From contig PLSP01000097.1 in the NCBI GenBank assembly GCA_003165195.1, forward strand, positions 9,788 to 63,090: DNA of 53,303 bases, given 5' to 3'. The DNA is from Candidatus Bathyarchaeota archaeon. GTDB taxonomy: Archaea; Thermoproteota; Bathyarchaeia; Bathyarchaeales; Bathycorpusculaceae. Within the stretch, counting starts at the first letter, position 1. Every line of letters starts with the position of its first letter. The notes beneath the pieces are model-generated. The model worked only from the letters and a program-made list of their open reading frames with translations. It did not search any database and was not told the DNA's origin. The position numbers and the translations under genes were made by a program. This document shows, piece after piece, positions 1 through 9,181 of this stretch.

Positions 1-534
1 AAAATAGTTAGCGACTTGCTGGATTACTCACGGCAAATTCACTTGGAGCTTCAACTTGTCTCGCCACGGCAACTAATGGCTGATGCCCTGTCTATGGTGC
101 ATATGCCTGAAACAATTAACGTAGTAAATAATCTTCCAGAAAAACCCTTAATTGAAGTTGACCCAGACAAGATAAAGCGGGTTTTCACAAATCTAATCAA
201 AAATGCAGTAGATGCTATGTCAAACATAGGTGAATTAACTATTGATGGCAACCGGGAGAATGAGTCTTTTCGTATTACCTTAACAGACACTGGCCCAGGC
301 ATTTCTGATGACATTTTACCCAAACTATTCCTTCCACTATTTACAACTAAGGCACAGGGCATGGGTTTCGGGCTGGCTATATGTAAACGACTTGTTGAGG
401 CGCATGGTGGAGCAATTTCGGTGAAAACAGCGATTGGAGAAGACACAGAATTCACAGTTTCTCTGCCGCTTAAGAACCCTTACAACTTTTATCAACAGGA
501 CGCTGATAATCAAGGCTCTTTTGCCTACCCTTAA
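1..534 (+). CDS. Sensor histidine kinase, C-terminal part (cut by window edge)
   Basis: The reading frame is open to base 1, so the sensor part lies outside the window. The first visible residues (KIVSDLLDYSRQ) look like the end of a dimerisation helix after the H box. The HATPase_c domain follows with an N box (NLIKNAVDAM), G1 box (DTGPGI), F box (FLPLFTTK) and G2 box (GMGFGLAI). By family knowledge it binds ATP and autophosphorylates a histidine in a two-component system. There is no receiver domain, and the protein ends in a short non-conserved tail. No response regulator is visible downstream, so its partner is upstream or elsewhere. Confidence 0.9.
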   Translation, partial: KIVSDLLDYSRQIHLELQLVSPRQLMADALSMVHMPETINVVNNLPEKPLIEVDPDKIKRVFTNLIKNAVDAMSNIGELTIDGNRENESFRITLTDTGPGISDDILPKLFLPLFTTKAQGMGFGLAICKRLVEAHGGAISVKTAIGEDTEFTVSLPLKNPYNFYQQDADNQGSFAYP

Positions 535-623
535 GCTTAGACTGACGGTTTTGCGCTACTTCGTGGCTAAAGCTTAAAAGCAAATGCAAAACTATTGTTT
601 CACCTTGCGTACAGGGAATGCAA

Positions 624-1898
624 ATGGTTAAAACATCTTTAATTCCAGGCTTTTATAAGCTGCCGCTGAAAGAGCGGTTGGCAATCCTTAAAGACTACAC
701 GGGCTTAACTGACGAAGAGGTTGCGCTGCTCGCAAACACGGGTTCAGTCGCCGCCGATGTGGTTGACCACATGGTGGAAAATGTCATCGGCGTTTTTCCT
801 GAACCGTTAGGCCTCGCAGTTAACTTCCAAATTAACGGTAAAGACTACCTTATCCCCATGGCAACTGAGGAGCCAAGCGTAATTGCCGCTGCATGCTACG
901 CTGCCAAGATGGTTCGAGATGGCGGAGGTTTCAACACCAGTAGCACAACACCAATTATGATTGGGCAAGTCCAAGTTGTCGGCGTAAAAGATAGCAAATT
1001 TGCTCAGAAACAGGTTTTAGATGCGAAAGCTGATATTCTGAAAAAAGCCAATGACCAAGACCTTGTCCTAAACTCCTTCGGCGGCGGAGCTAAAGATTTA
1101 GGCGCCAAAATCATCGATACCACCATGGGTCAGATGCTTATTGTCGAGCTGTACGTTGACTGTCGAGACGCTATGGGCGGCAATGCCGTTAACACCATGG
1201 CTGAAGCCGTTGCACCGATGATTGAGCAGTTGACAGGCGGCAAAGTTTACCTGCGCATAATCTCTAACCTAGCTACGAGACGAATGTCCAAGGCATGGTG
1301 CATCGTGCCCAAAGAGGCGCTGGGCGGAGAAGCAGTCGTCGACGGCATCGCTTACGCTTCTGCATTCGCAGCAGCCGACCCCTACCGGGCAGCCACCCAC
1401 AACAAGGGTGTCATGAACGGCATCATCGCAGTTGTGCTTGCTACAGGCAATGACCACCGCGCAATCGAAGCCGGCGGGCATGCCTACGCAGCCATAAAAG
1501 GCCCTTCTTACACAACGTTCTCACAGTGGACCAAAAACAAGAACGGCGACTTAGAAGGTGTAATCGAGCTCCCAATGGCAGTGGGGTTAATCGGAGGCGC
1601 AGTCAAAACCCACCCAATCGCGCGAATAGCAATGAAAATTCTCGGCGTTAAAACCGCAAACGAGTTCGCAGAAATCTTAGCAGCAGTCGGTTTAGCACAA
1701 AACCTCGGAGCTTTAAGGGCACTTTCAAATGAAGGCATTCAACGGGGACACATGTCTCTGCACGCACGAAATATCGCCGTCACCGCTGGTGCAAAAGACA
1801 ATATGGTTGATAAAGTGGCTGCTCAGATGGTTAAGGAACGCAAAGTTCGAGTAGATCGAGCCAAAGAGATTATTGAAGAACTGACGAAAAAACAATAG
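624..1898 (+). CDS. hmgA: Hydroxymethylglutaryl-CoA reductase, class II type
   Basis: Makes mevalonate from HMG-CoA, the committed step toward archaeal isoprenoid lipids. Key motifs, numbered from an ATG at 618: ENVIG with catalytic Glu54, MATEEPSV at about 81-88, the nucleotide-binding DAMGGN, ATHNKG with Lys263, ATGND with Asp279, and GHMSLHARN with His382. The lead-in (LIPGFYKLPLKERL) and these motifs fit the class II (Pseudomonas mevalonii-like) form, which some archaea use for synthesis. The length of about 425 residues fits. I prefer ATG 624 because the AGGGA at 613-617 is then six bases away; ATG 618 abuts it. It is a single gene, followed by a low-content gap. Confidence 0.95.
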   Translation: MVKTSLIPGFYKLPLKERLAILKDYTGLTDEEVALLANTGSVAADVVDHMVENVIGVFPEPLGLAVNFQINGKDYLIPMATEEPSVIAAACYAAKMVRDGGGFNTSSTTPIMIGQVQVVGVKDSKFAQKQVLDAKADILKKANDQDLVLNSFGGGAKDLGAKIIDTTMGQMLIVELYVDCRDAMGGNAVNTMAEAVAPMIEQLTGGKVYLRIISNLATRRMSKAWCIVPKEALGGEAVVDGIAYASAFAAADPYRAATHNKGVMNGIIAVVLATGNDHRAIEAGGHAYAAIKGPSYTTFSQWTKNKNGDLEGVIELPMAVGLIGGAVKTHPIARIAMKILGVKTANEFAEILAAVGLAQNLGALRALSNEGIQRGHMSLHARNIAVTAGAKDNMVDKVAAQMVKERKVRVDRAKEIIEELTKKQ

Positions 1899-2260
1899 AA
1901 TTTTCATTTTGGTACCCTCTTTTATTTATGCTGTTTTGTCAAGAAACCTTGGATAGAACGCTTTTCTTCTATGGTTTTCATTAAAGATTACTTGCCGCCT
2001 CAACAGTTAACGACGCCAACGTAAACGTCCCAACGTGTTAGTGGGATCGCACCGAATTAAGCAGGAGATTAGCCTCTTATTCTTCAAATTCGCCGTCTTC
2101 TAAAAGTGCTTTCGAATTAAGCTCAAATAATGCTGCTGCTTGCAAAGGCAATAACCGCGGCGGCATTAACAGTCGGATTGATTGTCGGTATTTCTTTGAA
2201 AAACTGCATAATACAGCGACAGATTATCAAAATTTAACAAAATAAAGAAGAAGGGATTGT
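1899..2260. other. Gap with two tiny antiparallel ORFs of doubtful reality
   Basis: No standard gene is visible. On the + strand, 2130-2237 encodes 35 residues with a hydrophobic stretch (AITAAALTVGLIVGISL) that could form one membrane helix. On the - strand, 2077-2166 encodes 29 residues ending ALLEDGEFEE, which looks protein-like. It would follow the acetyl-CoA synthetase gene in the same direction after about 100 bases. The two overlap at 2130-2166, so at most one is likely real. Neither has a convincing ribosome binding site. A decayed gene is also possible. Confidence 0.3.
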
Positions 2261-3001
2261 CTATTCGAGGATTATGCGTGCGTCGACTGTTTTTGCGCCT
2301 TGTTGGTATGCCATGATGGGATTGAGGTCTAGTTCCTTGATTTCGGGGTTGTCACCAAGCATCTTTGAGGTGTTGCATAGGATTCTGATGAGGGCGTCGA
2401 TGTCAGCGGGAGGTGTATTTCTAAAGCCTTTAAGCAGCGGGTATGCTTTAAGCTGGGTTATCATGTCGCGTGCGTCTTCGCTTGTAATAGGTGTGACTCG
2501 GAAGCTTACATCTTTTAAGATTTCGACGAAGATGCCGCCGAGGCCGAACATGATTGTTTGGCCGAACTGGGGGTCTTTGATTGCTCCTACGATGACTTCT
2601 GTTCCTTGTGGCGCCATTTCCTGAACTAGGATCCCTGTGATTTTTGCGTCTGACTTGTATTTTTTAACGTTGTCGAGGATTTTTTGGAAGCCTGCAGCGA
2701 CTTCGGCGGCGTTTTTTATGTTAACGATTACGCCTCCTGCATCGGATTTGTGGATGATGTCTTGTGAAACGATTTTAAGAACAACTGGGTAGCCGACTTG
2801 TTCGGCGAATTCTGTGGCTTCTTGTGGTGTTGTTGAGCATTTGAATTTGTTTACCGGTATGCCGTACTCGGCGCATATGGTTTTGGATTCGGGTTCTAGG
2901 AGAGCTTTTCTGCCTTCTTTTTTTGCTTGGTTAATGATTTTTAATGTTTCCTTCAAGTTATCCACTTCAATTAATGTGCTCTTGATTACTGTTGTTTTCA
3001 T
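2261..3001 (-). CDS. acdB: Acetate/acyl-CoA ligase (ADP-forming), beta subunit
   Basis: An ATP-grasp protein of 246 residues. In two-subunit archaeal ADP-forming acyl-CoA synthetases the beta chain carries the ATP-grasp fold, and together with the alpha chain converts acyl-CoA, ADP and phosphate to acid, ATP and CoA. Visible features: an N-terminal helix-rich start (KTICAEYGIPV), PVVLKIVS, HKSDAGG at 84-90, QEMAPQGTEVIVG at 127-139, FGLGGIFVE at 152-160 and ELDLNPI near the end. The alpha subunit is not in this window. It is transcribed divergently from the pilus operon, across about 150 bases. Confidence 0.93.
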   Translation of the reverse strand: MKTTVIKSTLIEVDNLKETLKIINQAKKEGRKALLEPESKTICAEYGIPVNKFKCSTTPQEATEFAEQVGYPVVLKIVSQDIIHKSDAGGVIVNIKNAAEVAAGFQKILDNVKKYKSDAKITGILVQEMAPQGTEVIVGAIKDPQFGQTIMFGLGGIFVEILKDVSFRVTPITSEDARDMITQLKAYPLLKGFRNTPPADIDALIRILCNTSKMLGDNPEIKELDLNPIMAYQQGAKTVDARIILE

Positions 3002-3106
3002 GGGTTTAAAATTGTTTTTGCCTACTAATCTGTATTTGACAAGGTTGATTTGACTGCCTGAGTTGTATTAGTGTTCTACACTTCGACATATCAGTATCGT
3101 AAGACA

Positions 3107-3119
3107 TAATATTTAATAG
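3107..3119 (+). promoter_or_regulatory. TATA-like box of the pilus operon
   Basis: TAATATTTAATAG lies about 32-44 bases before the ATG at 3151. That is a suitable distance for an archaeal TATA box with a short leader. It sits in the divergent gap between the synthetase and pilus genes. Confidence 0.5.
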
Positions 3120-3150
3120 CTGTTGTCGTGAACGTAATGACTGACCCACC

Positions 3151-4860
3151 ATGCCAAAGCAAAGCATTAAAGAAAAAATGCAACAGGCCACCGCCAAGCT
3201 GCACCCTAAACAAAAAGAAAACAAGAACCAAGATAACACCCCCACAAACAAAAGCCGCCCCAAAAAATCCCCAATTAAATTTAGTCTAAACTTAAAGAAA
3301 AAAAAGATACCTCAGCAGCAGCTTGCCCCAGAAGTCACGATTTTACCAAAAGGTGTCAAGATAGTGGATAAGTATCCGCTATACGAACCTTTTAGTCAAG
3401 TTGTCATATATCAGGATCCTAAAACCGGCGAGTTCAAATATTTACTCGACGAGCTTCAGCTTGATCCCCTTGAAAGGGGCATATATAACCGCATATTGGA
3501 AATTCTTCTCGCAGAAATACAGTCGCCAAAGGAAGAAATAAAGGACCCTCGCAAATTTTTCGCTCAAGAAGCCAAAAAAATTGTTGACAAATACCGTATA
3601 ACACTAGGTTGGCTACCTGACGTTTCATGGTACAAAATCCTCTACCATGCAGAACGCGACCTCGTCGGTTTCGGCACAATCGACTCTTTAATGCGCGACC
3701 CAAACATAGAGGATATTTCCTGTGATGGCGTAAACAAATCAGTTTACATTTGGCATCGAAATTTTGAAAGCATAGAAACTAACGTAAAATTCGCCAGCGA
3801 CGAAGACCTCGACAATCTCGTTGTAAAGCTAGTTCACATGGCCGGAAAACACGTCAGCAGCGCTTTCCCAATCGTCGACGCTTCGCTTCCAGGAAAACAT
3901 CGGCTTGCAGTTGCCTACAGACGAGAAATTACGCCATTTGGAACAGCCTTCACCATCAGAAAATTCCGCGAGGACCCTTACTCAATAATTGACCTTATCA
4001 ACATCGGAACTTTCACGGAGGAAATGGCTGCTTACCTTTGGATTTGCCTTGAAAATCGTGCATCTGTTATGGTTCTTGGTGGAACTGCTGCGGGCAAAAC
4101 AACCGCGCTCAATGCGTTGGGCTGTTTGATTAAGCCAGGTAGCAAAATTATGACTATTGAAGAAACTGCTGAGCTTAATTTGTCGCATGAAAACTGGGTC
4201 TCGCTTATTTCACGGCAAAGTTACGGTTTAGGCGGCAGTAGTGTAGGAGAAGTCGCGCTGTTCGATTTGGTTAAGACCTGTATGAGACACCGCCCTGACC
4301 TCATGATTGTGGGTGAAGTTAGAGGCCAGGAAGCATATGTTCTATTTCAGGCGTTGGCGACAGGACACGGTGGTATGTGCACTATGCACGCTGAAAACGT
4401 TCAGTCCGCTGTCAAACGTTTGACTCAAAAGCCCATGGATATTTCACCTGCATACATTCCGCTTATGAACATCGTAATGTCAATTCAGCGTGTACATTTA
4501 GTCAAGAATGGCGAAAAGAAAGCCTACCGTAGAGTCCTCTCGGTTAACGAAATCATCGAATATGAAAATTACGTTAACCCCTTCAAGTGGGACCCAATAA
4601 AAGATGTTCAAATTGAAGATCTGGATAGCAGCTTCTTATTCACCAACATCGCAGAACGAATAGGAGTAACGCGTGAAGATCTTGTAGTAGAGATGCATCG
4701 TCGCAGTGATGTTTTGCGTTGGATGCGGGAGCAAAAAATCCGTAGCTACCATGAAGTTGCACAAATAATCGCTGAATACTACGCGAAACCTAAAGGGTTC
4801 ACCGAGAAAATCTTATCCAATGAGGAGGGGCATTTAGTTGCCGCTGCTCGAGAAGTTTGA
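3151..4860 (+). CDS. Type IV pilus / secretion assembly ATPase (TadA/GspE/VirB11 type)
   Basis: Hexameric cytoplasmic ATPase that powers pilin extraction and assembly. The first 60 residues are lysine- and proline-rich and probably disordered. The ATPase core has Walker A GGTAAGKTT at 310-318, an Asp box with EETAEL, Walker B DLMIVGEVRG at 383-392, and a His box with GHGGMCTMHAEN. The length of 569 matches archaeal pilus ATPases with an N-terminal domain. It is first in an operon with a TadC-like platform protein, which overlaps its end by 23 bases. The cluster lacks recognisable archaellum accessory genes, so an adhesive pilus is more likely than a motility archaellum. Confidence 0.95.
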   Translation: MPKQSIKEKMQQATAKLHPKQKENKNQDNTPTNKSRPKKSPIKFSLNLKKKKIPQQQLAPEVTILPKGVKIVDKYPLYEPFSQVVIYQDPKTGEFKYLLDELQLDPLERGIYNRILEILLAEIQSPKEEIKDPRKFFAQEAKKIVDKYRITLGWLPDVSWYKILYHAERDLVGFGTIDSLMRDPNIEDISCDGVNKSVYIWHRNFESIETNVKFASDEDLDNLVVKLVHMAGKHVSSAFPIVDASLPGKHRLAVAYRREITPFGTAFTIRKFREDPYSIIDLINIGTFTEEMAAYLWICLENRASVMVLGGTAAGKTTALNALGCLIKPGSKIMTIEETAELNLSHENWVSLISRQSYGLGGSSVGEVALFDLVKTCMRHRPDLMIVGEVRGQEAYVLFQALATGHGGMCTMHAENVQSAVKRLTQKPMDISPAYIPLMNIVMSIQRVHLVKNGEKKAYRRVLSVNEIIEYENYVNPFKWDPIKDVQIEDLDSSFLFTNIAERIGVTREDLVVEMHRRSDVLRWMREQKIRSYHEVAQIIAEYYAKPKGFTEKILSNEEGHLVAAAREV

Positions 4861-6574
4861 GGCCTTGTCCTTCCGCCTTTTTGGGCGGTTTGCACCTTAC
4901 TTTCTTAAAAACCTCTTTCCCCAACTAAAGGGTTCCCTGGAAAGGGGCAGAGTCAAAATCTACTCTGAAACCTACATGTCGCTAATGATATTTATCACTT
5001 TACTCACGCTTCCTGCATCTGCCCTAGGAATAACATTGCTTTTACTCTTTCATTCCATATATTTCCTGATCTTGCTGCCTGTTCCAGTCTTTGTATTAGT
5101 AGGTTTTCTTGTTGTGCCCATGAATAACGCCAGTGACCGATCATCGAATCTTGAACGGGAGATGCCTTTCGCCGCAGCATACATCAGCGTTATGGCATCC
5201 GGCGGAATCGCACCATACTCCAGCTTCAAACGCCTCTCGGAAGTGAACCTTATGCCAGCTATGCGTAAGGAAGCAGTAGATATTATAAAAGACGTGGAGG
5301 TTTTCGGCGTTGACCCGTTATCAGCGCTTGAAGTAGCTGCAAAGAAGACTCCGCTGGATATATTCAAGGACTTTCTCAGTGGTTACGCTTCAACCGTCAT
5401 AATAGGCGGCGACATAGGCCATTTTCTTGAGCGCAAAGCAGAGGACATATTCAAAGCCAGAGCCCTACGTGTCAAAGCAGCTGCGGAGCGGCTTGGAATG
5501 CTTCTCGAAACTTTCATTATTGTAATGGTCATGATGTCTCTTTGCTTCTACATCCTCTTTGCAGTAAGTCAAATTCAAGCTGGCAGCACCGCTGCAAGCT
5601 CAAACCCGGGAATGTACTCGGGAATTCTAATGTACACTTACATTTTCACGCCAATGCTCTCCGGTCTATTTATTTATCTTGCACATAGTATGCAGCCGAA
5701 AACTCCACTGGTCGAAATGCGTCCTTACAAGGTGTTTGGTGTATGCGCTGTACTAGCCACATTTGTCTTCCTGCTACTCACCAACTTCATGGGTGCAACT
5801 CAGTTGCCAATCTTCACAACTCTTCAAGCCTGGGGTGTTGACATGCCTACAGCAGTAGCTGTTGCCTTATTCATCTGCGCCGCTCCTGCCGCGATAATTC
5901 ACATACGACTTTCAAAAACAAAAACCAGCATGGAGCAAGGTGTCACCACCTTCCTAAGAGACCTCACTGAAGTCCGGAAAACAGGGCTGTCTCCTGAGCG
6001 ATGTATTGAAAGCCTCTCAAAACGAGATTACGGCGCCTTTAGCAAAGAAATTCGGAAAATCAGTTCCGAAATCTCCTGGGGTATCCCAGTAAAGCAGGTT
6101 ATGATGGATTTTGTCCATCGAACAAGAAGCTGGATGTCTCAGATCGTGATGTTCCTGCTAGTTGAAACTATCGATGTCGGAGGCGGAACCATTGCAATGA
6201 TTGAGTCTCTCGCCCGCTTCAACAACTTAACACAGGAAGTTGAGAAAGAAAAGAAAGAGTCAGTTCGCCCCTACGTCATGATGCCCTATTTAGCATCAAT
6301 CCTACTAGTAGCTACAACAATAATGATGATGAGTTTGACAACAGGTTTCGGTGCCACAGCCACTGGGGTCACTAGCTCGGCAAGTGCAGCAGGTAATGCA
6401 ATGGAAAAGACGGTATTCATCACAGCAGTGATCTTCAACAGCTTCCTCATCGGGATTGTTGCGGGAAAAATCAGCGACGAATCCATAGCATCAGGCTTCA
6501 AGCATGCTGCAATCCTCGTAATAATTTCGCTTGTAGCTGCAAAAGTGATCCCACAATTCATCCACATAGGTTAG
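4838..6574 (+). CDS. Pilus assembly membrane platform protein, TadC/FlaJ family
   Basis: Integral membrane platform on which the ATPase acts. It has 578 residues with two T2SSF-like domains: one in the first half (about 105-230, flanked by helices such as FITLLTLPASALGITLLLLF) and one in the second half (about 365-480), each followed by hydrophobic helices. The start is TTG 4838, because a strong ribosome binding site (GAGGAGGGG, 4822-4830) lies seven bases upstream, inside the end of the ATPase gene. This overlap suggests translational coupling. The duplicated domain layout is usual for archaeal FlaJ/TadC-type proteins. Confidence 0.93.
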   Translation: MPLLEKFEALSFRLFGRFAPYFLKNLFPQLKGSLERGRVKIYSETYMSLMIFITLLTLPASALGITLLLLFHSIYFLILLPVPVFVLVGFLVVPMNNASDRSSNLEREMPFAAAYISVMASGGIAPYSSFKRLSEVNLMPAMRKEAVDIIKDVEVFGVDPLSALEVAAKKTPLDIFKDFLSGYASTVIIGGDIGHFLERKAEDIFKARALRVKAAAERLGMLLETFIIVMVMMSLCFYILFAVSQIQAGSTAASSNPGMYSGILMYTYIFTPMLSGLFIYLAHSMQPKTPLVEMRPYKVFGVCAVLATFVFLLLTNFMGATQLPIFTTLQAWGVDMPTAVAVALFICAAPAAIIHIRLSKTKTSMEQGVTTFLRDLTEVRKTGLSPERCIESLSKRDYGAFSKEIRKISSEISWGIPVKQVMMDFVHRTRSWMSQIVMFLLVETIDVGGGTIAMIESLARFNNLTQEVEKEKKESVRPYVMMPYLASILLVATTIMMMSLTTGFGATATGVTSSASAAGNAMEKTVFITAVIFNSFLIGIVAGKISDESIASGFKHAAILVIISLVAAKVIPQFIHIG

Positions 6575-6578
6575 GAGG

Positions 6579-7433
6579 TTGCCAAACACGAGAATACGCT
6601 ACCAAAGTTTCCGCAAAAACAAAAAGGGCGTTAGCCCAGCCCTTTCAACCATTATCTTGATGACCGCTGTAATCGCAATGATTATGGTTGCCATGAGCTA
6701 CGCAAATGGAATGTTGAATTCGCAGATGGCAAATAACGAATTCACCTCAAACCAACAGTTCATGGCGACCACTGGGCAACAGATGGATGCTGTTGCTTGG
6801 AACCTTGGCAGTACCCAGACAGTTACGTACTCAACCCACTTTGGCTTTTTAAGCTTCAACGCTTCGGCACTTAACTATTCCTTCGCAGTTTACAGCAGCA
6901 GTTCAGGGTGGGTTAACTTTACCGCCCCCGCCACAGGCCTTCTCCTCTACAACATGCCTCTTAGTTATGTTTCATTAGGCAGCAACTATTTTGAGCGAGT
7001 GCCCGTCAACGCGAACAGTTCATTTCTGCAGCAAGGCGCTTCAGTGCCAGTAAACCAAGTGTTATGCGAGGAGAAGCTATCAAGCAACTCATCGTGCTAC
7101 ACCAGAATTGCCTTGGTACCAACAATAAGAATGTTCAATTCAACAATCATGGGAACACCATCGACAAGCTATTACAAATTCTATCTGCCCTACCTCTGCC
7201 AATTTAGCACTACACATTCGAGCTCCCCTTCAGTTACCTTAACTGGCGAAAATGTCACAGAAATCACCACGTCAGGCGTCACAAAAATAATCGTCACTGC
7301 AATACCGAGCATTAGCGCAGGATTTAATTCCTCGTTTTTCAATTTCGCAAACAATTCTGTGACCCTTAACATTCCCAGCTCAGTTGCTGAGTTCTACTTC
7401 GGTGAAGTCACAACTACTGAGGGATGCTCATAA
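6579..7433 (+). CDS. Type IV pilin-like protein with class III signal peptide
   Basis: Residues RKNKKG|VSPALS followed by TIILMTAVIAMIMVAMSYA form an archaeal pilin signal: a basic leader, a cut after Gly, then the hydrophobic assembly helix. The rest (about 250 residues) is Ser/Thr/Asn-rich with many N-x-S/T sites, as expected for a glycosylated surface subunit, and has four Cys in the second half. The TTG at 6579 directly abuts an AGGAGG at 6573-6578, a poor spacing. No better start exists before the signal except a non-standard ATA, so the start is uncertain by a few residues. Confidence 0.85.
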   Translation: MPNTRIRYQSFRKNKKGVSPALSTIILMTAVIAMIMVAMSYANGMLNSQMANNEFTSNQQFMATTGQQMDAVAWNLGSTQTVTYSTHFGFLSFNASALNYSFAVYSSSSGWVNFTAPATGLLLYNMPLSYVSLGSNYFERVPVNANSSFLQQGASVPVNQVLCEEKLSSNSSCYTRIALVPTIRMFNSTIMGTPSTSYYKFYLPYLCQFSTTHSSSPSVTLTGENVTEITTSGVTKIIVTAIPSISAGFNSSFFNFANNSVTLNIPSSVAEFYFGEVTTTEGCS

Positions 7434-7452
7434 GAAATTTGGAGGATAAAGC

Positions 7453-7941
7453 ATGGCGCATGTAACAATCGAATACATGATTTTTGTTCCCGTTTTAATC
7501 TTGCAGATTATCGCTTTCCCAATTGCGGCAGCATCGATAATGAACGCTTGGTCAGATTCCAGAATGGCGCTTCAGTTGCAAGAAATATCTAGTGACCTTG
7601 GCAGTTCTATGCAGCAGTTATACTACACGATGAATCATGAGTCCATATCAAGCGGAACAATCACCACAAATCTCAACGTGCCCATAACAATTCAGGACGG
7701 CAATAACGGCTACAATTACTTGATAAGACTTACAAACGCGACCAATTCTGGGAGTTCAGTCATGGTCTTGAACTTGACTTTAAGCCTAATTGGCGCGCAG
7801 GGCACTGCATCAAGCATTGTAACTCTAGGCAGTAACGCTTCTTGGCCCAACAACTCAACATTTACTAGCAGTGAAATTACTCAGATAAGCGCCAACAAAA
7901 CATCAAACACAATCACTTTAACCTTCCAAGGGGGCGCTTAA
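7453..7941 (+). CDS. Small pilin-like membrane protein (TadE/DUF361-like N-terminus)
   Basis: 162 residues starting MAHVTIEYMIFVPVLI. If cut after MA, the sequence H-V-T-I-E puts Glu at +5, the position of the conserved pilin Glu5, followed by a hydrophobic helix to about residue 30. The remainder is rich in N-x-S/T sites and beta-prone. It is preceded by a good ribosome binding site (TGGAGG) eight bases before ATG. Its place between pilins and the shared design suggest a minor pilin, but the near absence of a basic leader is odd. Function is inferred from position and the N-terminus only. Confidence 0.75.
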   Translation: MAHVTIEYMIFVPVLILQIIAFPIAAASIMNAWSDSRMALQLQEISSDLGSSMQQLYYTMNHESISSGTITTNLNVPITIQDGNNGYNYLIRLTNATNSGSSVMVLNLTLSLIGAQGTASSIVTLGSNASWPNNSTFTSSEITQISANKTSNTITLTFQGGA

Positions 7942-7957
7942 CATAGCACACGCAACT

Positions 7958-9181
7958 ATGGACCATATAATCTCGCTTATAGTGTTCATTGCCGCATTCA
8001 TGGTTTTCATTGGGCTATTTAGTCAAAGTATCCAGAGTGCAGTAGCTTATCAACAACACAGTGGGCTGTCAACAAAAGTCAGTGACCTTCTGGACACTAT
8101 GCTTCTGAACCCGGGAGAAAACGCAACTTGGGGAACAGATGGCACTACACCATCAGCCTTCGGTCTGCAGGCTCCAGAGTTCACTGAGTACCAGCTAAGT
8201 CCATTTTCTCTCATGCGTTTAGACTGTTCCACTGCTGACATGGTTGAGTACCAAAAAACAACTCCGAATATATATTACAGTAGTTTAGAGTCTGGGTTCG
8301 GTGCTTCCTTAGTTACGCCGCAAGCTCAGGAAATTAACTATTCAAAAGCATCTATGTTGCTTGGAATAAACAACACTTATGCTTTCCAATTGACATTAAC
8401 CCCCGACATCACAATCGCAATAAATGAAACATGTGCAAGTTCCCCGTTGAGCCTGACTATGGTTGCAAGCGGGACGGGTTTTCCATTAGCGAGCGCAACA
8501 ATAAATTATTGCCTTATACTAGTTACCTTGCCTCAAAATCAGTACCCATCCTACACTATTCAAAGCGGCGCTGTTACAACTGATCAGCTTGGAATAGCCA
8601 ACGTGACGTTTTCAAGCGTTGTTAATCCTGACCAAGTTTACGCTTTTGTAGCGTACGGACACTTAGACGGTCTTGTAGGAGTAGGCTACCATACACGTGA
8701 CACTTCAACCAGCCAATATATCGTTCCGATCGTTGAAAACATGACCTCGCAACAAGTCGTTTTAGCGCATAACTATGACCTAAACGATTCAAACTCACCA
8801 CAAGCCAGCCTAAACTACAACGCAACCTTTCTCATTTCAACAGAAGACTACTCGCTAACAACTTTATCGCTTGGATCACCCACTAACCCTGGTGTTGTAG
8901 GCACTGTTACATCGGGCGTTGGCAACCCCTACTCTAATGTAACTTTACCTACCTCCACAACTGGCATTTTAATTGTAACCTACCAGCAGGGCAATACAAC
9001 CCAGGGCGGCGTAGTAATGATGCCTTGGGGCATAAGCTCGTTAGCGTTTCCAGTGACGTTTGGCGCTAATCCAGCCGGACAAAGTTGGGTTGCCACTGAT
9101 ATTCGGCAAGTAACAGTCGGGGGCGTAGCATACCAAGCAAGACTTGCGTTATGGAGTCAAACTACACAGGTGACTGGCTAA
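7958..9181 (+). CDS. Membrane-anchored surface protein of the pilus operon
   Basis: 407 residues with an N-terminal helix (HIISLIVFIAAFMVFIGLFS) and no basic leader, then a large extracellular Asn/Ser/Thr-rich part. A middle segment (about 155-240) reads like an immunoglobulin-type beta domain, with a repeated-looking ITIAINETCAS / LSLTMVASG strand pattern. It ends one base before the next gene, which supports co-transcription. I do not recognise a named family. It is probably a minor pilin-like or adhesin component. Confidence 0.75.
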   Translation: MDHIISLIVFIAAFMVFIGLFSQSIQSAVAYQQHSGLSTKVSDLLDTMLLNPGENATWGTDGTTPSAFGLQAPEFTEYQLSPFSLMRLDCSTADMVEYQKTTPNIYYSSLESGFGASLVTPQAQEINYSKASMLLGINNTYAFQLTLTPDITIAINETCASSPLSLTMVASGTGFPLASATINYCLILVTLPQNQYPSYTIQSGAVTTDQLGIANVTFSSVVNPDQVYAFVAYGHLDGLVGVGYHTRDTSTSQYIVPIVENMTSQQVVLAHNYDLNDSNSPQASLNYNATFLISTEDYSLTTLSLGSPTNPGVVGTVTSGVGNPYSNVTLPTSTTGILIVTYQQGNTTQGGVVMMPWGISSLAFPVTFGANPAGQSWVATDIRQVTVGGVAYQARLALWSQTTQVTG

